In this document: in pieces, positions 42,135-54,173 of the stretch | Layout: the number at the start of each line of letters is the position of its first letter | Numbering within the stretch: the first letter of the stretch is position 1 | Assembly (NCBI GenBank): GCA_037974335.1 | Contig: CM075760.1 | Coordinates: 43,838,103-43,902,102 of the forward strand | Direction of reading: 5' to 3' | Origin: Prionace glauca | Taxonomy: Eukaryota > Chordata > Chondrichthyes > Carcharhiniformes > Carcharhinidae | DNA length: 64,000 bases | Position numbers and translations under genes: made by a program | The notes under the pieces: model-generated | What the model saw: the letters and a program-made list of their open reading frames with translations, nothing else | Database searches by the model: none | Told to the model about the DNA's origin: nothing

Positions 42135-43111
42135 TATTTAAAACACTCTCCTATAACCCTCCATCCTTATTTTGCTCATGTGTCGATCGAAGTAAACCTT
42201 AAACAAGTCCAGCGTGCCTGCCTCCACCAACTTACTTGGCAGTGCATTCCATACCCCCACGACCCACTGTGTGAAAAACCTCCCTCCAGCATCCAAATTA
42301 TACCTCTCCCCCCTCACCTTAAGCCTGTGGCCCCTCGTGATATTTGTCTCCAATAAAGGAAAAAGCCTGCCACTGTTTATTCTATCTACACCCTTCATTA
42401 TTTTATACACCTCTATTAAATCCACCCTCAATCTCTGTCTTTCTAAGGAAAACAGCACCAGTTTACTCAATCTTTCCTCATAACCCAGTCCTTCCATACC
42501 AGGCAGCATCCTGGTTAACCTCCTCTGCACTCTCTCCAGGGTCTCCACGTCCTTCCGGTAGTAATGTGACCAGAACTGGACGCAGTACTCCAAATGCTGT
42601 CCAATAACGTTCTGTACAACTGTAGCATTAGACGCCAGCTCTTGTACTCTATACCCCTTCCTATAAAGGCTAGCATATCATAAACTTTCTTCGCAACCTT
42701 CTCCACCTGTGTTGCCACCTTCAAAGACTTGTGAACTTGCACTCTCAGCTTCCTCTGCATTTCTATACTCTTAATAGGTCCACCATTTATCATGTAACTC
42801 CCCTCTACATTATTCCTTCCAAAATGCATCATCTCGCATTTATCAGGATTAAAATTCATCTGCCATTTACCTGCCCAATATACCAGCCTATCTATATCCT
42901 GCTGTATTGCCAGACACTGCTCCTCACTGCCCGCCAATCCAGCCATCTTTGTGTCATCTGCAAACTTGCGGATCACACCACGTATGCCCTCTTCCAAATT
43001 TTTCATATATATTACGAATAGAAGAGGTCCCAGTACTGAGCCCTGCAGCACACCACTAGTGACAGACCTCCAGCGAGAAAAGGACCCTTCCACTGCTACT
43101 CTCTGTCTCCT
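42135..43111 (-). mobile_element. CR1-like LINE (lineage C), 3' half
   Basis: Minus-strand RT: VTSGVLQGSVLGPLLFVIYM, catalytic FADDTK, CEMMHFGRNNVEGSYMINGG. A frameshift after MLQLYRTLL leads into MEYCVQFWSHYYRKDVETLE and on to the C-terminus VGVWNALPSKLVEAGTLDLF. Its upstream half continues at 43457-44455 beyond an inserted lineage A element. SGVLQG in place of SGVPQG shows decay. Confidence 0.88.
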
Positions 43112-43456
43112 TATAAGATGATTAGAGGTTTAGACAGGGTAGATAGTGATAGCCTTTTTCCTAGGATGGAGAAAGCTAACACGAGGGGGCACGATTTTAA
43201 ATTAAGGGGGGGTAGTTATAGGACAGATGTCAGGGGTAGGTTCTTTACCCAGAGGGTGGTGAGGGACTGGAATGCCCTGCCAGCTGCAGTTGTAAATGCA
43301 CCTAGTTTGGGGGCGTTTAAAAGATCTGTGGATAGGTTTATGGATGAAAAGGGATTGGTTTAGGCTAGTGGGTCATTGTTTTGTAACTGGTCGGCGCAAC
43401 ATCGTGGGCCGAAGGGCCTGTTCTGCGCTGTAATGTTCTATGTTCTATGTTCTATG
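43112..43456 (+). mobile_element. CR1-like LINE (lineage A) 3' end, nested in lineage C
   Basis: 345 bp on the plus strand, starting at 'tataagatgattagagg' and ending in three ttctatg units. The 81-residue C-terminal frame is identical to that of 7022-8122, and the DNA shows no difference that I can find apart from one extra tail unit. It separates the two halves of the minus-strand lineage C element, with a possible 4-bp target duplication (tcct). Confidence 0.9.
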
Positions 43457-44455
43457 TTCCTGTTAACTATCTAGTTTTCAATCCATCTAGATACTTGTGC
43501 CTGTATCCCATGAGCCTTAACCTTTTCAACCAACCCACCATGAGCGACTTTGTCAAACGCCTTACTGAAATCCATATAGACGACATCAACGGTTCGTCCT
43601 TCATCAACGGTTTTTGTCACCTCCTCAAAAAATTCCACGAGATTCGTAAGGCAAGACCTCCCCTTAACAAAGCCATGCTGCGTATCCCTCATCACATCGC
43701 AACGCTCCAAATGCTTATACATCCTACCCCTTAGAATTTTTTCCAACAACTTTCCTACCACTGACGTCAAACTCACTGGCCTATAATTACCAGGGTTATC
43801 CCTACTGCCCTTTTTAAACAGCAGTACCACATTATCTACCCTCGAGCCCTCTGGGACCTCACCTGCGTCCAAAGAAGAGACACAGATTTGCGTCAGCGGC
43901 CCAGCAATTTCATCTCTCACCTCCCTAAGCAGCCTGGGATAAATGCCAACAGGCCCCGGAGCTTTATCAGTTCTTATGCTGCCTAAAAACCCTAGCACTT
44001 CCTCCCTTGTAATGGATATTTCTTTCAACTGGTCTACAGCTCCCTCCAAGACAGTACAAGACACCAAGCCCCTCTCCTTCGTGAATACCGACGCAAAGTA
44101 TTCATTTAGGATCTCCCCCATTCCCTCAGACTTTATGAACATTTCCCCTCCTCTGTCCCGAAGAGGACCGATTTTCCCTCTAACCACCCTTTTGTTCCTA
44201 ATGTAAGGGTAAAATGCCTTTGGATTTTCCTTAATCCTATCCGCCAAAGTCATTTCATGCCCCCATTTCGCCCTTCTAACTCCCCGTTCGAGCTCCCTCA
44301 TACTCTCTCTGCATTCCTCCCGTGCTCTCTCCGTTCCCAGTTGCTTAGACTTAACATACGCCTCTCTCTTCTTCCTGACCAAGTCCTCAATATCCCCTGT
44401 AATCCACAGCTCTCCAATCCTACCTTTTCCATCCTTCCTCTTTACCGGCACATGT
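43457..44455 (-). mobile_element. CR1-like LINE (lineage C), RT N-terminal half
   Basis: Minus-strand frame open over about 326 codons: AFYPYIRNKRVVRGKIGPL, TDKAPGPVGIYPRLLREV, NYRPVSLTSVVGKLLEKIL, QHGFVKGRSCLTNLVEFFEE and VVYMDFSKAFDKVAHGGLVE, ending RWIEN just before the nested lineage A element. The upstream endonuclease part is cut off by the lineage B element at 44460. Text at 45560-45620 may be a further 5' piece. Confidence 0.88.
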
Positions 44456-44459
44456 CTTT

Positions 44460-45555
44460 AAGAACATAAGAACATAAGAAATAGGAGCAGGACTAGGCCA
44501 TCTAGCCCTTCGAGCCTGCCCCGCCATTCAATAAGATCATGGCTGATCTGTCGTGGCTCAGTTCCACATTCCCGCCCTCTCCCAATAACCCTTAATCCCC
44601 TCTCTTATCAAAAACCCATCAACCCGCGTCTTAAAAATATTTAGCGAGGCAGCCTCCACCACTTCAACGGGCAGAGAATTCCAGAGATTCACCACCCTCT
44701 GAGTGAAGAAGTTCCTCCTCAACTTCGTTCTAAACCGCCCCCCCCCCCTTTATCTTGAGGCTATGCCCCCTAGTCCTATTATCCTTTCTGTGCGGGAAGA
44801 GTCTCTCCACCTCTATCTTTTGCATCCCATTCATCATCTTATAAGTCTCAATGAGATCTCCCCTCATTCTTCTAAACTCTAACAAGTACAAGCCTAGTTT
44901 ATTCAGCCTCTCCTCATAGCTCAACCCCCTCAACTCCGGCATCAGCCTAGTAAACCTCCTCTGCACTCCCTCCAAGGCCAAAATATCCTTCCGTAAGTAC
45001 GGCGCCCAAAACTGCACAGTACTCCAGCCTTACCAATGCTCTATACAGCCGCAGCAAGACCTCCCTACTTTTATATTCAATCCCCCTCGCTATGAAGGCC
45101 AGCATCCCATTCGCCTTCCTGATCACCTGCTACACCTGCAAGCTGGGTTTTTGCGACTCATGCACAAGGATCCCGAGGTCCCTCTGCACCGTCGCCTGCT
45201 GCAGTTTTTCGCCACGTAAGTGATAATCCTTCCTACCATTATTCCTATCAAAGTGGACCACTTCGCACTTGCCAACATTAAATTCCATTTGCCATTTCCT
45301 GGCCCATTCGCCCAGCCTATCTAGATCCTTCTGCAGACTCTCCACACCCTCCGCACAATTTGCCTTTCCTACGATCTTGGTGTCATCAGCAAATTTCGAC
45401 ACCCTACACTCGGTTCCCTCCTCCAGATCATCTATATAAATGGTAAATAGCTGAGGCCCCAGCACCGACCCCTGAGGCACTCCACTAGTCACCATCCGCC
45501 AATCCGAATAGCATCCATTGACTCCCACTCTCTGCCTCCTATTTGACAACCAACC
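44460..45555 (-). mobile_element. CR1-like LINE (lineage B), minus strand
   Basis: 3' tail (aagaacat)n at 44460, then the 3' UTR and the C-terminal and polymerase regions: LSYEERLNKLGLY, CEVVHFDRNNGRKDYHLRGE, catalytic FADDTKIVG, SGVPQGSVLGPQLFTIYIDD. 5' truncated just before NRRQRVGVNG. A small deletion and a C run break the frame near 44740-45020. Inserted beside or inside lineage C. Confidence 0.9.
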
Positions 45556-46020
45556 AACTTTCCTGCAACCTTTTCAGTTTTCCCTTGAAAGCCTCCCACT
45601 TGCCGACCGTGGACATGTGTTTACTGTGATTCTAACTTTTCTATTGGAAATGGAAGGATGCCGGTTTTAATTGTGATGTTGATTTGTAAACTATATGACA
45701 TTTATCAGACAACACACAAAGACGCACACACACATATTCTGTCGTTCCCATTCTTCCCCAGAAATTGTTTCCCTTTCACACACACACACACATTTTCTTT
45801 CAACTTAAAAATACATCTTGGCTTCCTGGGAGTCTTCAGAGACCCAACTAAATTTCAAATGGAATGACGAACATTTTCCCTAACGCCATGTTTGCTGAGC
45901 TGGACATTAAAAGTCCCATGGTCTCCAATAGCTCCCTGGGCAACATCCCTCCTTTTAACCAAAATCAACAAAAATATATTCCCATGGATTCAGCCATTTT
46001 CATCTGATGCTGCCCTGGCA
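45556..46020. other. Mostly unassigned; short (CA)n
   Basis: 45560-45620 may be lineage C 5' text ('gaaagcctcccacttgccg', also seen near 61800). CA-rich runs at 45705-45740 and 45775-45795. No gene. Confidence 0.45.
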
Positions 46021-46024
46021 ACAT

Positions 46025-46860
46025 CGGAATATAGCCACAGGAGTAGGCCACTCAGCTCCTCGAACTGGCCCCACCATTTAATGAGATCATGGCTGATCTG
46101 TGGCTGAATCCATTTTGGCTTCGCTAAGTCCATATCTCTTGATATACCTGTTCAATTAAAGAAGACATCAGACTTATATGTAACAATTGTACCAGCTCCC
46201 ACCGGCAATTGCCGAAGAGAGTTCCAATCATTCACCTCTCTCGACATGTACTAATGTTTTCTATCAACTCTCCTGAAAGGCCTTTCCCTATTTTTTTCAA
46301 CGATGGCCTTTTAACCTCGAACCTTCAACTAATGGAAACAATCCTTCCCTGTAGGTATTTCATAGGTTTCTATCAGAACAGCCCTCAACCTTCTGAATTC
46401 GAGAGAAAAATGTCTAAATTCGTCTAATCTCTCCTCGCAACTTGCGTTGAACTCGGTCCAGAGTCAACATTTTTCCAAAGATATGTTGCCCATACTTGCT
46501 CACAGTTCTCTAATTGGGGTTGAACAAGGATTGTGCACAATTGGAGCACAACATCTGTCTCCGTATCCCCCAGTCCTTTGGATATGAAGGGAGGCATTCC
46601 ATTGGTCTTAATGATTATTTTTTGCAGCAGATCGTGACAGTTTAAGAAACTATGTGCCGAACCCCAAATCCTGTTTGGCATCCACTAAATTTAGCGTTGT
46701 CCCATCTAAAAATTATATCTTGATCTATCATTTGGATATTTGACTCTTTGTCCCATTATCTAAGCCCTTAATGAATATTGTAAATAATTGAGGCCCCAGA
46801 CAGATTCCTGCCGTACACCACTTCATCTGCATAATTCAGCAACGGACATGTACAATTCAC
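46025..46860 (-). mobile_element. Old CR1-like LINE fragment
   Basis: Minus-strand remnant: 3' UTR text 'cacaggagtaggccactcag' and 'tgagatcatggctgatctgt' at 46035-46100, then decayed ORF2 to a block equivalent to the polymerase motif region near 46790. May be the downstream half of the remnant at 48640-49670. Confidence 0.65.
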
Positions 46861-47479
46861 TGCACCATAAATGTTGGCACCTTGCAGAAGAGGAAGTAAT
46901 ATTACATTAATGGATGTGAATTCTTGTTACATTGATATAATAGATCATACCTGACAATGATATTTTCGCACTAACTGTAATTACAAAGTTTTGCCAGCAG
47001 ATGGAAATAAATCTTGGTGGGTTACATTACATGAAGCATGAACTGCCGCAATACACTGGACACTGCATCTGTTCATTTTGAATTGGCCTCCATATGTATA
47101 TATGTTAGAATGGACCGTGTCCATGATTATAATATATTATAACATATAGCACGCTGTTTAAACTGGTATTGCACCAGTACATGTCCATGTATACATCACC
47201 TTGATCTGAATTTTTCCAGGTAGGATCTAACTTTGCAGTTCTACCACATACAGTTCTGAATGGTGGTGGACATTAAAGCAATTAACAGCAGCAGGAGCCT
47301 CAAATAAAACCTCAATTCTTAATGATGTGAGAGCTCAGCAAATGGAGAAGAGCAAAACTGAAACAATTGCTACAATCTTCCGCCAGAAGTGCCGAGAGGA
47401 TTTTCCATCTCGGCCTCCTCCTGAGGTCCCCAGCATCACAGATGCCAGTTTCCAAGCAGCTCAATGCCTTTCACAGGAT

Positions 47480-47555
47480 AAGATTGGAACAGGAGTAGAC
47501 CATTCGAGCCCGGGAGCCCGCTCCACCATGCAATATGATCATGATTGATCTGTGG
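47480..47555 (-). mobile_element. Short CR1-like LINE 3' fragment
   Basis: 'gaacaggagtagaccattcg' and 'atgatcatgattgatctgtg' match the lineage B-type 3' UTR complement. About 75 bp only. Confidence 0.5.
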
Positions 47556-47559
47556 CCTA

Positions 47560-47826
47560 ACCCTGTGCTGAAGAGGTTGGACACTGCAAGGATTATTGGT
47601 CCTGACAATATTTCAGCAATAATAATGATGATTCGTGCTCTGGAGCGAGCTGCGCCCCGGCCAATCTATTAAAGTACAGCTACATCACTATCACATACCC
47701 AACAGTGTGGAAAATTAGCAGGCATGTTCTATCGCAAAAGGAAGGGCAAATACATCCCGGCCAATTATCGCCCAATGCGATCTCACTCGATCAAAATAAT
47801 AGAAAGTATCGAGGATCAACCGATCA

Positions 47827-47879
<53 letters not shown>

Positions 47880-48375
47880 CTACTCAATGAAGCTCAGTCT
47901 GGGTTCCACTAGGAGCATTTGGTTCCAGAAATCATTTAAACTTAGTCCAAATATAGTGGAAATAGCTGTTTTAATGAGGTGAGAGTGCCCACCCTCCACA
48001 TCAACACAACACTTGACCAATAATGGCATCAAGAACCCTGAGCCAATCTGCAGTCATTGTGGATCCGGGGGTAAACATTCCACTGGCTTCAGTCACACCG
48101 AGTACAGAGTAAGGTGGTTGGGGTTGTTGAAAGCCAATCAGCTCCCACGGTATTGCTGCAGGAACTCCTCAGGATAGTGTGGCCTAATCTTCACCCTTCA
48201 TTAGAAGGTCAGAAGTGGGATGTTCACTAATGATTGAACACTGTTCAGCACATGAGCGACTCCTCAGATACTGGAGCAGTCCGTGTCCATATGCAGCAAG
48301 ACTTCGAACACATTCAGGCTTTGGTTGAGGAGGGGAGAGTAACATTCACGCCACACAGTGTCAGACAATGACCTT
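47560..48375 (+). mobile_element. LINE lineage D, RT fragment with (TAA)n expansion
   Basis: Plus-strand non-LTR RT remnant. RKRKGKYIPANYRPMR and LLNEAQSGFH represent RT domain blocks, then decayed text including 'tccacatcaacacaacactt' and 'catatgcagcaagacttcga'. About 16 TAA triplets at 47829-47878 have expanded inside the former frame. Its 3' end is replaced by a SINE at 48395. Confidence 0.65.
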
Positions 48376-48394
48376 CTTCAAGGAAGAGAGATTC

Positions 48395-48625
48395 CTGGCT
48401 TGGGTCACTGTCTGTACGGAGTCTGCACGTTCTCCCCGTGTCTATATGGGTTTCTTCCGGGTGCTCCGCTTTCCTCCCATAGTCCAAAAGACGCCCTGGT
48501 TAGGGTGCAATGGGCCGTGCTAAATTCTCCCTCAGTGTAACCCGAACAGATGCTGGAATGTGGCGACTCGGGAATTTTCACAGTAACTTCATTGCAGTGT
48601 TAACATAAATTTATTTGTGACGAAT
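48395..48625 (+). mobile_element. SINE, 3' part with tail
   Basis: 'ctgtacggagtctgcacgtt' then 'ctccccgtgtctatatgggtt', 'gggccgtgctaaattctccc' and the tail 'cacagtaacttcattgcagt' ... 'atttatttgtgacgaatgaa'. The tRNA head is lost. The same tail occurs alone at 49680-49745. Confidence 0.75.
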
Positions 48626-48639
48626 GAACACATTTAACA

Positions 48640-49670
48640 TTTGGGGCCCTGCGGTACCCCACTGTTAGCTGACCGTCACTCGGAAGAAGACCCATTTATT
48701 TCCACTCTCTGTTTCTTATCTGGCAATGAATTCTATACCGAGGCCAACATATCACTCCCCATCTCACGTGCTTTCATTGGGCCTACCAATACTTTATGAA
48801 GGGCCTTCTGAAATATCTTCTGAAAGTGCAAATACACCACGTAAACTGGTTGCATCCCTCCCCCTCCCTAACCGAAAGAACCCCCACTTCCCCCATCCCC
48901 ACCTATTATTTACACCCTTAAAAAATGCAAGTAGTTTTGTTAAGATAAACATGTCTTTCTTAAACCCACATTGGTCTCATCAAACTCTGTCCATGCTTTC
49001 CAAATATTTTCCTATCATGGATTTGATAACAATCTCTAACTGATGCTAAAGTCAGTCTGTAATTTATCAGTTTTATTCTCTCTTTCTCTGTATATATCGG
49101 GGTTACATTTGTCACCCTCTAACCTGTAGGAACTGTTTCGGCCTGTATAGAATTTTAGAAGATGTGCAGCAATGTATCCAACATTTCCTGGCCCATTTCC
49201 TTCCATGTTCTGGGATTACCAGGCCCGAGTGACCAACCAGAATCTCACCCTATTATTTTACCCAGAATGATTTCACTAATACTGATTTCCTTCAATACCC
49301 CCTTGGTTCCCGAACATTTCTGGGATGATACTTGAGTGAAGGTAATGTCAAACTTAGTGTTCTATTCATTCAATATTTCTTTATTCCCCATTATAATTTC
49401 CCTGGATTCGGGCTCTAAGGGATTTACATTTATCTTAACCAATTCTTCTGTCTTCAGATATTGATATAAACGGTTCTAATTAATTTTTATGTTCCCTGCA
49501 ATTTTACTTCCATTCTCTATTTCCCTCGTCGATTATTTGGATTTTTTGTTGAATTTTAAAAATCTCTGAAACCTCAGGCTTGTTCCTTCTTCTGGTAATT
49601 TTATGTAGCTTTTAAATAAGAAGTAATATTTCCTCCCCTGAAAGACATCCGAGAAAAAGATGAGCTTTGA
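48640..49670 (-). mobile_element. Old CR1-like LINE, RT N-terminal part
   Basis: Minus-strand remnant whose plus text follows lineage C at 43480-44400 block by block: 'ggccctgcggtaccccact', 'cactctctgtttcttatctg', 'gcaatgtatccaacatttcc', 'tggattcgggctc'. No open frame. Confidence 0.65.
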
Positions 49671-49674
49671 TCAT

Positions 49675-49880
49675 ATATGATTTTCACAGTAACTTCATTA
49701 CAGTGTGAATGTAAACCCATTTGTGACGAAGAAATAAACTTCAAACCTTTAAATACACAGGATGTCTTTATCAAGTGACTGAGTTGAAATTCACCAGTAG
49801 CCAGGGTGGAACTGGAACTCCTGTCCCAAGCTTCTGGAATACTAGCTTAATAATGATATTACTACACTACCCCAAGACTG
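49675..49880. mobile_element. SINE fragments
   Basis: 49680-49745 is the tail 'ttcacagtaacttcattacag' on the plus strand. 49760-49880 reads on the minus strand as a tRNA-like SINE head ('gtagtgtagtaatatcatta', 'ggagttccagttccaccctg'). Confidence 0.55.
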
Positions 49881-50489
49881 AAATATCATCACATTTATTA
49901 ATGGAATAATTGAACATTCAGTACTGGGTCACAGGTTGGATCGCGAGGTATCTTGTGGGAATTGAATACGTGACAATTTGACTAAGAAATAATGTTGTTT
50001 CCATTCTTAACTGATCACAGAAGTGTTTTGGCATGATGACATTTAACTCAGTGCGCCTAAAGTCTGAGATCTATGTCCAATACATTTATACATTATACAC
50101 TATACTCTCACATCGTTAAGAAGTGTGGTTTTATTTGAGGCTCCTGCTGCGGTTAATTGTTTTAATGTCCACCACCATTCGGAACTGTACGTGGCAGAAG
50201 TGCAAAGTTAGATCCTACCTGGAAAAATTCGGATCAAGGTGATTGTGTGATGTATACATTGACATGTACTGGTGCAATACCAGTTTAAACAGCGTGCTAT
50301 ATGTTATAATATATTATAATCATGTCTGGGGTCCATTCTAACATATATACATATGGAGGCCAATTTAAAATGAACAGATACAGGGTCCAGTGTATTGCAG
50401 CAGTTCATGCTTCATGTAATGTAACCCACCAAGATTTATTTCCATCTGCACTATACATTTATAACACGAATACATTACAGATGAATTTA

Positions 50490-52400
50490 TGCTACATTCG
50501 GTTATTTCTCCCGTTGTGTACACTGAGCCATCTCTCTATTTATGCTACATTAGTTCCTCTCTATTAGTACTAGAGTAGATCACGGATCTGATCCTATTAC
50601 ATCTGATCCCATCTCTGGTTATATTACACAGGATTTGTATATTTACATCCATCTCTGTTAATTCAACACATGACCATGTATATGTTGCCTGACATTTAAC
50701 TGTCAGAGGCAAGTCTTCTCCTGGCCTTGAGTCTTATTCTGACAGAATGAGAATGATTCATGGGAATCCATGTAAAAGTTCCATCAATTCATGAAATGAC
50801 AAGGGGGAATAGATGAGATAGAGAAGGTCATACCGGGCTTGACGTTAATCGTGTATAAGCTGCACTATCAGAACAGGTGAACATTTGGTTTGGTTCCCTT
50901 AGAACTGAACAGTTTATGGGAGATTGAGTACAGACGCTCAAAGTGATGAATGAGAATGTTTTACTCATTAGAAACAAACTGTTACCCATTGACAAGAGGG
51001 CCAGTATACATAAGATTGATTACAATGCCCTAGGACATGTCTCTTTATGTGCTGAATGTGACTCAAATGATTCATTATTGCAACGGATCTTATATTTGTT
51101 TACCTTACATAAAATCCCACTTTATTCATTACTCCTATTTGCGTTGTACCAGAGCCAGTCTTTAATTATATGACAGTAGGCCTTGTCTGTTTTTACACTA
51201 CATTCGGTTCTTCCTCTCGTTATGCCACCCTCGGCCATCTCTCTATTTATGCTGCATTAGGTCCTCTCAATTAATACGACAGTAGACCACGGATCTGTTC
51301 ATATTTCATCAGATCTCATCTCTTTTTTACATTACACGGGATCTGTCTCTTTGAATGACATCAGAATCTGTCTCTGTTAATCTAACATACGACCATGAAT
51401 ATGTTGCCTGCCGAGATATTATCAATTCCGATATAATATGGGTGTGCCTGTCTGACACTAATCATTCTTGATTGGAGCAGTAAGTTTAATTTTTACTAAT
51501 TTCGATAAGTAGCTGCGAGAAATATCTAATTGCTCTGTTATTGTGTGAGTAATATTCAGTTTGGACAATTTCTCAGTGATTCACTGGTATTCGGGGACAG
51601 GTCAATATCTGAATAATCGTACAGTGCTCATTACAATATCTTCAAACAACCACCGTTGTGATACATTTTATTAGTTGAATATTGCACTGCTCTGTGTCAA
51701 TTTGACACAGACGTTAGAGGTAAAGATTGACCTGTCTTATTTATAGCATTCAACAGATACACTGACAGAGTGAGACAGAATTCTGTACTCGCAATATCGC
51801 CAGATGGGCTCCCACGAGCTAAATATCTATCCACTCATTAATTACTTATCTGTTTCAGAGAGAAATAAAACGAAATCGCCGCAGAACGAGTGTTGACAGT
51901 TAGGTTATGTTTGAATATATATATATATATGTATATTCTGTAATTTGTATTGTTACCTTCGAAATTATTTTTCACTTTCGGATGTCTTCATCTGCCTATG
52001 CCTAAGCTTTGTAATTCCCTCCTAAATCTCCTTATTTCACTTTCCTCGTCTAAGTCAATCCATAAAACTGTCCCTGTATTGGCCATCCTTTCAGTCACCT
52101 GTTCAAATATCTCGTTGGTCAAAAGCAAGATGCTGTGGGTGCCCGAGATCCGAACAGAAAATGCTAGAAACACTCGTGGATCATTCATAAGTGGAATGGT
52201 TTTCGGCTCTCTGCCCCCGCCTCTCCCCCTGCCTCCCTCTCTCTCTCTCCCTCTCTCTCGCACACACATTTGTTGTAGACATGTACAGCAAGACACTGGG
52301 CCTTGTATCTTTATTTACTGCATGCGACTCATTTGAATCATTATTGCAATCGATCTTATATTTGTTTATATTACATAACACACCATTCCATTTATTATTA
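50490..52400 (+). repeat. Local direct repeats
   Basis: 50500-50700 and 51205-51415 are direct copies ('ccatctctctatttatgctac', 'tgaccatgtatatgttgcctg'). 51030-51130 and 52295-52400 are another pair ('gattcattattgcaacggat' versus 'aatcattattgcaatcgatc'). They suggest nested tandem duplication with roughly 0.7 and 1.27 kb periods. No coding content; a short (CT)n lies near 52230-52260. Confidence 0.6.
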
Positions 52401-52844
52401 TATGATAACATGCCGTGAGAAATGCTACAAATCATCATTTCTGAATTCTTGTTCAGCCAAGAGGCCATTTCTGCTCCATTAGGCTCCATCTCAGATATGA
52501 TTGTGTTCGGCTCTGTGTCATGCACTGCTGAACTTTGTACGATATTGGACACTAATAATAAAGCCAACACTGTCTCAGTAACAGGCTTTCTGTAAAATGC
52601 GTTTGCCAGATAAAAAAAAAAGGACAGAACGAGGTGAAAAGATGGAAATTAGCTTTAAAAATGTAATGGTGTTCGAAGAATGTGTTTCGTCTTGTTAATA
52701 ACTATTGGGTGTTGTTCATCATGTTTAATTGCTCTCGCATTTCCTGGAATATTTTATTGAAAGTTTGGGATGAAACTTGTAACATCCTCTTGTTCAAAAG
52801 AGATTGAGGAACAGAATGAATGTATGTCACATTGCACTGCAAAT

Positions 52845-53035
52845 GGACACGAAAGGACAATTCAACATGGCCACTCCAACTAACCTGTACATCTTTGGAC
52901 TGCAGGAAGAAAGCAGTAAACCTGGAGGAAACCCACGCACATACGGGATGAATGTGTAAACACCACACAGTTACACAAGGCTTATATGGAACCTGTGTCC
53001 CTAACAGTGTGAGGTACCAGTGCTAATCACTGTGT
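52845..53035 (-). mobile_element. tRNA-headed SINE, minus strand
   Basis: The minus strand has head 'ttacacagtgattagcactg' near 53035 and body 'gtgcgtgggtttcctccagg'. The 3' half is missing. Confidence 0.65.
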
Positions 53036-54173
53036 AAATAATTGCTATTAATTTTAAGCATGATATTGTAATTTATTCAGTATTCTATGTCTCAGTCAAT
53101 AAATAAAGTTAATAAATGGCCCTGGACGCTCTTGAGTGTGATGTACACCTGGTCATTCCGCTGCCAAGGCAATGCATCTTTCAAATGATTCACTGAACTT
53201 CTCTCTTTCTCTGTCTCACACTGAACCTAAATCAGATAACCTCTCTCCTCTCTCTCAGTCTCCATTAACTCACACAGGTTCCCAGGAGACGGATCTGACT
53301 CCAAGACTATTTCTTTCTTCTTCCTTAAGGCACCTTGTGACTGAAAAGATAAAGCACAAAAATCTCAGGAGAGGTAAATTCATTGTAGGAACTTAACCAT
53401 TTCACTCAATTAACCTCTCTCCTCTATTTCTCACACACAACACTTTCTATTTCGGAATACCTCTGCGGATAAAAATGTTGCTTTAATTTTCCCCCTTTTC
53501 CCTCAATGGTAACCTTCAGTCCATCTTCCCTTCAATTAATCTGTTTAAACCCCAAATATGGCCATTTTCTTGAATCATTAATATGGGAATGGGGGTGACT
53601 GTAATGCTGAGACCGGCAGCAATCTGTGTGACTGTTCTTGATGCTTTCAGAGTGAGTTCACCCTCACAGGCAGGAAGACTGTTCACGGTGATAACATCAA
53701 ACTGGCCCCGGTTGTTTCATTCTCAGGTAACACAACTTCCTGTTTCTCTGCTGCCGGTTCCAAACCGCACATCTCACTTCCGAGCAGAAAATAAATCCAG
53801 AGACCACAATCTGGTGAGAACATCTGTCAGTGCGGCATATATCTGCCCACAGAGTCAGGGCAGAGTCAGACAGGTCACATTGCGGTGACATTTACAAATG
53901 AGCCTGGTGTGATCTGGTTAAAGTTTCCATTCCCGGACATAACTGGATGGTCAGTGGATCAATCACTGAACTCCCCCGGGATCTGTGAAGGGAGGGAATG
54001 ATAGCTGTTATCTTTCGTTGTTTGATCATTTTCTCTCCATCTGCTATTTATTTTTGTTCCTCAGCTTTTATCTGTCAGCCCCCCCCCCCCCTCCCCCCCA
54101 CCGGTTTGCTTTCTCCTAACTCTCCCGCTGTCTCTATCTCCTTGCCAGTCTTTTCAACACATTTATTAGTGTT
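53036..54173. other. Unassigned
   Basis: No family signature in any frame. CT-rich at 53200-53270 and a C-rich run at 54080-54100. The open frames here (up to about 100 codons) look like chance. Confidence 0.5.

Larger units (their letters stand above)
46997..50455. repeat. Long inverted repeat: arms 46997-47334 and 50105-50455
   Basis: The left arm and the reverse complement of the right arm match over about 340 bp at roughly 93-95%: both begin gcagatggaaataaatcttg and both contain 'agcacgctgtttaaactggt' and 'tttttccaggtaggatctaa'. They end together at 'gatgtgagag'. The 2.8-kb loop contains LINE and SINE fragments. I see no target-site duplication outside the arms and no transposase. Confidence 0.85.

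Noticed and set aside
47829-47878. Poly-Asn tract
   Set aside because: (TAA)n microsatellite expansion within a dead LINE frame.
53583-53888. 101-codon plus and overlapping minus frames
   Set aside because: No recognisable family, no repeat support, composition not unusual; treated as chance.
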